DNA from: G039029935 sp039029935
GTDB lineage: Bacteria; Chloroflexota; Anaerolineae; Caldilineales; Caldilineaceae
Reading direction: 5' to 3'
DNA: 10,861 bases
Assembly (NCBI GenBank): GCA_039029935.1
Contig: JBCCFC010000345.1
Coordinates: 1 to 10,861 of the forward strand
Below are positions 6,696 to 10,861 of this stretch, in pieces. A program made the translations under genes and the position numbers. The notes under the pieces were generated by a model. That model saw nothing but the letters and a program-made list of their open reading frames with translations, did no database searches and was not told the origin of the DNA. Numbering within the stretch: position 1 is the first letter of the stretch; each line of letters begins with the position of its first letter.

Positions 6696-8356
6696 TACGG
6701 TTCCAAACTCTGTTCCGGTTTCTTGTGATAAACAATCGCATCCGTTGAAAGGGCCATGGTCGCACCGCTGGCTGCTGTCTTCAGTGAGGTGACGCTGACA
6801 TCAGTAACATCCAGCACACCACCTTCAAAGGCATCCACGACCTCACCGCTCATGGCATCAAATGTGGCGGCTCCACCTGCATCCTGAACCCGTTGAATGT
6901 AGACAGCAGGAGAGCTAACACCCGTGTTCACCAAAATCTGGCGCATTGGTTCTTGCAGAGCCTGCATCACCACCTGCACACCAAACACCTCATCGTCCAT
7001 GATTGGACCCGAACCGTTGAGGCTTGGGCTTGTGCCCGTATCGATCAACGCCTGTAACGCTGGTAAACAATGGAGATAACCCCCTCCACCACCCGCAATT
7101 ACGCCGTTGTATTGCGCTGCCGAAAGCACTTTGAAGGCACGCTCGGCATTGTCGTGCATCAATTGACGTTCGAGCTTGCTGTTGGCGCCAACTTTGAGTT
7201 CACCGATACCACCGGTCAATCGACCTAATCGCTTCACAATCTTGGGGCGGTCTTCCTCATCCAGTCGCAGCGTCGTCACATAATTGCGCAACATCGTTAC
7301 TTCCTGTTGAATCGCCGCCCGTGCGCTGGGGTTGGAGACAACGACAAATGCCTTGTTAAAATACTCGGCTCGTTGTGCCTCACCCAAATCGCTGTCAACC
7401 GCCAGCGTGGTTTTGCGGTCCATGTCATTGCCAAGCACAGTTGCACCTGTCATCAGTGCCAAATCTTGCAAGGCCCAGCGGCGTTCATCACCCACATCTT
7501 TGAGCTTGACCGCCAGCAAATCGAGCTTCTTTTTATCTTCGGGCAGTTGATTGTTCGACACCAACATCCCTAATGCCTCGGCCTTGACATCCATCGCCAC
7601 AATCACAAGCGACTTAAAGCCACGTCGGATGGCAGCCTCCATCAGTGGCAGCACTTCCTCCACTGTTGAAAGGCGGTCTTCGGTAAGTGCAATGGCGGGT
7701 GCGCTGAGAACAGTTTTTTTCTGTTCTGCCTGTGTGTAGAAATACATGCTGAGGATGTCGGCTTTGTAGTGTGAACCTGCAACATAGCGGCGTTGCAGAT
7801 AGGGCGCGACATACTTTTCGACAACAACGTGGGCATCTGGACCCAGCAAAAAGCTCATCTCGCCTACCATCGCTGACAGCGCATCTTCGCCGATAATTGT
7901 ACGAGCGACAGAGACCAGATCGTTTTCGCTGTCAACGACCTTGGCTTGTTCGCGTAAGGAGGCAATAGCGACATCAACGGCTTTGTTGATGCCACTCGTA
8001 ACACGTACAGAATTGGCTCCCGCTGCAACCATCCGACGGCTTTCGTTGTAAATGGCTCGTGCAAGAATCGCGGCCACTGTGCCACCATCACCAACGGTCT
8101 GGCCCACACGCCAAATCAAATTACGCATTACCATCGCCCCAACATCATGCTGTGGGCTACCCAAACTGAGGATGCGACGAACGATAGTCGCTGAGTCATC
8201 TAAAAATTCGATTTTGTTGCTGGTGGAAGGCTGGTGATTGACAACAACACCACCCGTGGGGCCCAACGTAGGGGCAAGTAAATCGGCCATTCGATTAATG
8301 CCATAGGAAAAATGTTGATGTGTCGTCGGTTGGCCGACAACTTGTGGCTGGTTCAT
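6695..8356 (-). CDS. Divergent GroEL/Cpn60-like chaperonin paralogue
   Basis: This 553-residue protein covers the whole group I chaperonin fold. The equatorial ATP site has LGPTGG (31-36, GroEL LGPKG), D54 aligned with GroEL Asp52, GDGG with D90 aligned with Asp87, and the VLD motif (514-516) aligned with the ILD that holds GroEL Asp495. The intermediate-domain motifs KVGA (388-391) and AGGG (421-424) are separated by exactly 29 residues, as in GroEL. Ungapped alignment across them places R406 where GroEL has catalytic Asp398, so ATP hydrolysis is probably impaired. The apical domain is recognisable, but part of its sequence differs (LPEDKKKLD replaces the region after VVNT). The glycine/methionine tail is absent, and no groES lies nearby. 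It is probably not the housekeeping GroEL but a specialised paralogue. It follows the Trm112-like gene after 51 bases, with AAGGGA about 12 bases before the ATG. Confidence 0.9.
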   Translation of the reverse strand: MNQPQVVGQPTTHQHFSYGINRMADLLAPTLGPTGGVVVNHQPSTSNKIEFLDDSATIVRRILSLGSPQHDVGAMVMRNLIWRVGQTVGDGGTVAAILARAIYNESRRMVAAGANSVRVTSGINKAVDVAIASLREQAKVVDSENDLVSVARTIIGEDALSAMVGEMSFLLGPDAHVVVEKYVAPYLQRRYVAGSHYKADILSMYFYTQAEQKKTVLSAPAIALTEDRLSTVEEVLPLMEAAIRRGFKSLVIVAMDVKAEALGMLVSNNQLPEDKKKLDLLAVKLKDVGDERRWALQDLALMTGATVLGNDMDRKTTLAVDSDLGEAQRAEYFNKAFVVVSNPSARAAIQQEVTMLRNYVTTLRLDEEDRPKIVKRLGRLTGGIGELKVGANSKLERQLMHDNAERAFKVLSAAQYNGVIAGGGGGYLHCLPALQALIDTGTSPSLNGSGPIMDDEVFGVQVVMQALQEPMRQILVNTGVSSPAVYIQRVQDAGGAATFDAMSGEVVDAFEGGVLDVTDVSVTSLKTAASGATMALSTDAIVYHKKPEQSLEP

Positions 8357-8407
8357 GTTTGGTTGTGTCCCTTCTATATCTCCTGTGATTCTTGTATGGG
8401 TAGTGGT

Positions 8408-8800
8408 CTAACCTACTGCACCATTGTTGCTACTCTGGTCGCCATGTATACGACCATTCTGATATTTTTGCCCTTCCTCAATCAGCATCACAGGGATACC
8501 ATTGCGGATAGGATAACGATAGCCATTGCGTGGATTGAGCAGGAATGTGCCCCCCTCAACAAGCTCCAGTGGCCCTTTATCTTCTGGGCAAACCAAAATC
8601 TTGAGCAACTCCTCGCTTACCTGACCACCCAAAGGTGCTTCATCAATGGATTTAATTGGTTCGGATGGCAAAACGCCTGCACCACTGGGTTCGCTGTTGC
8701 TGATAAAATCCTCATCTGATGCAGCCGTAAGCTTGCGGACCATATAAATAGCACCGCCAATAAATGCTGCCCAAACTAAAAATTTGAAAAACCCTTTCAT
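8408..8800 (-). CDS. Membrane-anchored Trm112-like (UPF0434/YcaR-like) domain protein
   Basis: This 130-residue protein begins with a hydrophobic segment (residues about 4-20, FFKFLVWAAFIGGAIYM) flanked by lysine and arginine, likely a single N-terminal membrane anchor. A polar linker of about 35 residues follows. Residues 61-111 form a Trm112-like/UPF0434 domain: SEELLKILVCPEDKGPL, then FLLNPRNGYRYPIRNGIPVML, the signature strand pair of this small fold. Zinc-binding relatives carry several cysteines, but here only C71 remains, so metal binding is unlikely. The last 20 residues are polar. Such domains often act as small partner or stabilising subunits. It is the first gene of the unit that continues into the GroEL-like gene. 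GGAG lies 10 bases before the ATG. Confidence 0.8.
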   Translation of the reverse strand: MKGFFKFLVWAAFIGGAIYMVRKLTAASDEDFISNSEPSGAGVLPSEPIKSIDEAPLGGQVSEELLKILVCPEDKGPLELVEGGTFLLNPRNGYRYPIRNGIPVMLIEEGQKYQNGRIHGDQSSNNGAVG

Positions 8801-8941
8801 TGGTTTTATGCTCCATAGAATTTATGTTAAATTTTTTCTTTTTCTATCAAATAGAAAAAATAACTTTTTCAAATCGTTCGACGCCATATAATAACATAGG
8901 ATGTATTGATTGGGCAATTACAGATAAAATGCTGCTACACT
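8801..8941. other. Intergenic spacer with AT-rich perfect hairpin
   Basis: This spacer lies between the cytochrome b5-like gene and the Trm112-like gene. TTTTTCTAT (8839-8847) and ATAGAAAAA (8851-8859) form a perfect 9-bp inverted repeat with a 3-base loop. It lies about 40 bases before the Trm112-like start, so it could be an operator or a weak leader structure. Low GC content argues against a strong terminator. No convincing -35/-10 pair stands out, although the Trm112-like unit must start transcription here or further upstream. Confidence 0.4.
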
Positions 8942-9199
8942 TTATGAGACCAAAATGCCCACACGTTTAACACATGGATGGTCAAACACGCTTGCCGTGT
9001 GCGGTGCATCACCCAATTCATCGGTCAAATCCTGCCCCGGCCAGTGCATATTCTCGTGAATCCCTCGTCGCCATTTGGGGCAGTTTGTTACATCATAGAC
9101 GACGCCTTGATACCCAATATACATCGGATAGCCACGCTCACCGATATACATGCGTAATTGTTGTTCTGTAAAGGTTTGTTCAACCACACGCTGCTCCAT
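8942..9199 (-). CDS. Small cytochrome b5-like heme-binding protein
   Basis: This 85-residue protein is a stand-alone prokaryotic cytochrome b5-like domain. After a short lead-in (FTEQQLRMYIG) come the family signature MYIGYQGVVYDVTNCPKW (residues about 26-43) and the heme-site pattern GIHENMHWPGQDLT (46-59), a version of GxHxxxHxAGxDLT. The second-helix motif DAPHTASVF follows (64-72). H52 and H67 are the likely axial ligands, with H48 also in the pocket. There is no signal peptide or membrane anchor, so it is probably a soluble cytosolic electron carrier or heme/steroid-binding protein. The ATG at 9199 gives the full domain, but only a weak GAG precedes it. It lies downstream of iscB on the same strand but is separated from it by 186 bases of structured sequence. 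Confidence 0.85.
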   Translation of the reverse strand: MEQRVVEQTFTEQQLRMYIGERGYPMYIGYQGVVYDVTNCPKWRRGIHENMHWPGQDLTDELGDAPHTASVFDHPCVKRVGILVS

Positions 9200-9230
9200 T
9201 CACTCGCTCAGATAGATGTCCATATCAATT

Positions 9231-9318
9231 GTTCAGCTAGCACATGCCGTGTGGATTTAGTTTACAAGTTTGAACCGCACAGGGTGTGCTATCTGAACGA
9301 AGCATGGCTGCCTCCATG
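9231..9318 (-). ncRNA. Unassigned structured block downstream of iscB
   Basis: GTTCAGCTAGCACA (9231-9244) pairs with TGTGCTATCTGAAC (9285-9298) at 13 of 14 positions. The pairing continues inward (9245-9254 with 9275-9284) at 8 of 10 positions counting G-U pairs, around a 20-base loop. A second hairpin follows: CATGG/CCATG with a 6-base loop (9303-9318). This is far more pairing than other spacers in the window show. It could be the end structure of the IscB element, a separate small RNA, or a leader of the cytochrome b5-like gene. I cannot assign it to a named RNA family by eye. Confidence 0.5.
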
Positions 9319-9385
9319 TATGAACCCGGGTATCGTAACCAGTCGCTTGGAATATACTGTTTTATACAGTTATATTGAATTGGAT

Positions 9386-10618
9386 TCATACAGTGATTCT
9401 TTGCCAAAAAATCGTTCGACAATGTTGTAACAACTGGCAATCTTTCGCTTTGGCAGAGGGCGGCTCACCTTTGACTCTCTGAAAAGCCAAACGGCCATTA
9501 CTGTAAATCGAATTGACTTGCTTGACCCATTTCTGCTTGACACGCACAATATCACCTTTGCGAAAGCCATCAACTTCAGTATTGACTTGATAACGAACTC
9601 GACCTTTTCCTGTGCGTGGGAGATCGTGATACTGTCTTCGGGTTTGTCTGGGTCGAAACTGAACTTTGTAAAAATTGTCGCGAGAAGGCTTGACAATTTC
9701 ATCAGTATCCATGACGGCAATGCACATCGCGTCTATATCATGAGATTTATCAAAGCCTTGCTCCTTGCGGAACGTAGCCGTTTCATAGCCAAACACCTTG
9801 GAGACGCTGGCTATCTGTGCCAAACAAGCATACAGATGGGCTTTCCCTTGCATCGTTCGCTGGGCAATCTGGTCCTTGAATCCCGATACACCAGTGATAT
9901 CGAGCGTGATTTTGCAATCATGCACCCTCTCGTGACACCGATGGCAGAGCGTGGTCAGATTCTCCAGTGTATCCTTGCCACCATCGCTACGGAAAACGAT
10001 ATGATGTGCCTCTAACCGGACGTTTTTCTGGTGACAATGCTGGCATTCATATCCATCTCGCATCAGAGTTGCCATACGCAGATTCTCGTTCAAGCGTTTC
10101 GGGTCTTGGTAATCTCGACCGCTCAAGGTTGGGTCGTTCAGCCGTGCGATGTCCACTTGTACATCCTCCACCATGATATGGCTGATGGGTAGTGGTATCT
10201 GGCGAATTACTCGCAACACTTCCTCTACATTTGCCCGAATTGAGGGCGGTAGACGGCCACTGCGCTTGCTGCTTCCTCGATTCGCAAACCGTTTGGCTCG
10301 ATACCATTTACGATTTCTCCTCTGGCGACGGTTCACACTTCTTGTCTCCATCTTTTGCTTGATGTCCGTTCGATGATGAATTTCTATCGACATCAGTACT
10401 TCACCATTGCCTATTGCACTCACGCCTGTCGTATGACTTCCTTTATCAACCCCTACTCGTACCTCTTGAACATTTTCTTCACAATCCCACAGTAGTTGGA
10501 TTGTAAATGGCTCTCGATTCACGACTTTCGCGTTGCCATCTCGCAATAGATGTCGTGCTTTGGCTGCTTTGCATGGCATCAATGCTTTCCCATTTTTATT
10601 GATTACGTATACTAACAT
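9386..10618 (-). CDS. iscB: IscB RNA-guided nuclease (HNH/RuvC, PLMP domain)
   Basis: This 410-residue protein is a full-length IscB, the family ancestral to Cas9, which cuts DNA guided by an omega RNA. In order: the N-terminal PLMP domain with ALMPC (12-16) and AKARHLLRDG (19-28); RuvC-I VGVDKGSHTTG with D58; an arginine-rich bridge helix (RRQRRNRKWYRAKR, 97-110); RuvC-II with E151 (MVEDV); an HNH domain with zinc-finger pairs C192/C195 and C225/C228 and catalytic H205-H206 in AHHI; RuvC-III SHDIDA with H293 and D296; and a C-terminal part expected to recognise the target-adjacent motif, ending soon after CQLLQ. All expected catalytic residues are present, so it is probably active. ATG 10618 begins directly at the PLMP strand. 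The AGGAGG site (10638-10633) is 14 bases upstream, which is long. No TnpA transposase is in the window, so mobility would need help in trans. Confidence 0.95.
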   Translation of the reverse strand: MLVYVINKNGKALMPCKAAKARHLLRDGNAKVVNREPFTIQLLWDCEENVQEVRVGVDKGSHTTGVSAIGNGEVLMSIEIHHRTDIKQKMETRSVNRRQRRNRKWYRAKRFANRGSSKRSGRLPPSIRANVEEVLRVIRQIPLPISHIMVEDVQVDIARLNDPTLSGRDYQDPKRLNENLRMATLMRDGYECQHCHQKNVRLEAHHIVFRSDGGKDTLENLTTLCHRCHERVHDCKITLDITGVSGFKDQIAQRTMQGKAHLYACLAQIASVSKVFGYETATFRKEQGFDKSHDIDAMCIAVMDTDEIVKPSRDNFYKVQFRPRQTRRQYHDLPRTGKGRVRYQVNTEVDGFRKGDIVRVKQKWVKQVNSIYSNGRLAFQRVKGEPPSAKAKDCQLLQHCRTIFWQRITV

Positions 10619-10621
10619 TTT

Positions 10622-10822
10622 GTTTTGTATAACCTCCTGTTAGCAAGAGTTAGTTGCTCCTCGCGGTTGTTACATAGGCTTGTCATGTTCAGAACACCTT
10701 CACGTTTCCGCTACCCTTAATCCTGAACCACAGTGCGACCGACTGGAACCACATCTGTCGGTGTGTTCACCTATCTAACTTCTGCTACATCATATAATGT
10801 ACTGTTGCCCGCTGTTAGCTCC
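10622..10822 (-). ncRNA. omega RNA (HEARO RNA) scaffold of the IscB locus
   Basis: The region just 5' of iscB is where the HEARO/omega RNA that guides IscB is always found, and it is rich in nested stems. On the minus strand these are CTAAC (10818-10814) with GTTAG (10779-10775), enclosing TACAT/ATGTA (10801-10797 with 10790-10786); ACCGAC (10762-10757) with GTCGGT (10743-10738); GTTCAG (10728-10723) with CTGAAC (10692-10687), enclosing a GGAAAC-like tetraloop stem; and AGCAA (10658-10654) with TTGCT (10646-10642) near the 3' end. The last stem and the AGGAGG ribosome site of iscB adjoin. The boundaries are inferred from the outermost stems. The guide would be the bases immediately upstream, about 10823-10845. 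Confidence 0.8.
10633..10638 (-). promoter_or_regulatory. Shine-Dalgarno of iscB within the omega RNA 3' end
   Basis: AGGAGG on the minus strand is a full-strength ribosome binding site but lies 14 bases from the ATG at 10618, longer than the optimum. It directly follows the last small stem of the omega RNA, so RNA folding or IscB binding could control translation of the nuclease. Confidence 0.6.
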
Positions 10823-10861
10823 TTGTTTATGAATAAAACAACATAGATTTAGGAACTATAC

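Noticed and set aside
8839..8859. Terminator for the cytochrome b5-like gene
   Set aside because: The perfect 9-bp stem is almost all A-T and lies about 80 bases past the stop codon. It lacks the GC-rich stem of an intrinsic terminator, so it is listed only as a hairpin.
8871..9420. Direct repeat AAATCGTTCGAC at 8871-8882 and 9409-9420 as element target duplication
   Set aside because: A 12-base match is expected by chance in 10 kb, the second copy lies inside the iscB coding sequence, and IscB/IS605-type elements do not make target duplications.
9370..9500. Possible frameshift at the iscB C-terminus, with an alternative ending in another frame
   Set aside because: The annotated frame keeps the expected CQLLQ motif near the end, and the alternative frame gives no recognisable IscB sequence, so the gene is treated as intact.

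Overview
The window reads as bacterial chromosomal DNA of moderate G+C, with compact same-strand gene sets separated by AT-rich, hairpin-rich spacers. The gene mix (a Roc-COR GTPase with an effector-associated domain, a divergent chaperonin, an Asp-box propeller, a cyanobacterial/Chloroflexota-type toxin-antitoxin pair and an IscB element) would suit a Chloroflexota-like, possibly filamentous, bacterium. That placement is inference; no rRNA or other marker gene is present.

Layout. 1-325 is AT-rich with no confident gene, but holds a possible promoter and an unusual cluster of TCGA tetramers. 326-2362 (+) encodes a ROCO GTPase (short LRR, Roc, COR) ending in an EAD1-type adaptor domain, an architecture assigned to predicted NTPase-based conflict or immunity systems. 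2419/2437-4543 (+) is a two-gene metabolic operon: a Gfo/Idh/MocA oxidoreductase and a YghZ-type aldo/keto reductase. It is probably driven by an extended -10 promoter inside the end of the ROCO gene. 4556-4819 (-) is a small coiled-coil orphan. 4950-5574 (-) is an overlapping type II toxin-antitoxin pair.

5649-8800 (-) looks like one transcription unit, read right to left: a membrane-anchored Trm112-like protein, a divergent GroEL-like protein, an intercistronic array of 8-bp repeats that turns round on itself to form a long hairpin, a cytosolic Asp-box beta-propeller, and a rho-independent terminator. The GroEL-like protein keeps most ATP-site residues but has Arg where GroEL has catalytic Asp398, at a position fixed by an ungapped alignment. 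8942-9199 (-) is a small cytochrome b5-like protein.

9386-10861 (-) is an IscB locus: a full-length RNA-guided nuclease with intact RuvC and HNH residues, preceded by a structured HEARO/omega-RNA region. A further strong hairpin block lies downstream of iscB at 9231-9318. No transposase is present.

The items most worth follow-up are the IscB/omega-RNA unit, the downstream hairpin block, the chaperonin-like protein with its two partners and octamer array, and the ROCO-EAD1 protein, whose effector partner is not in the window.
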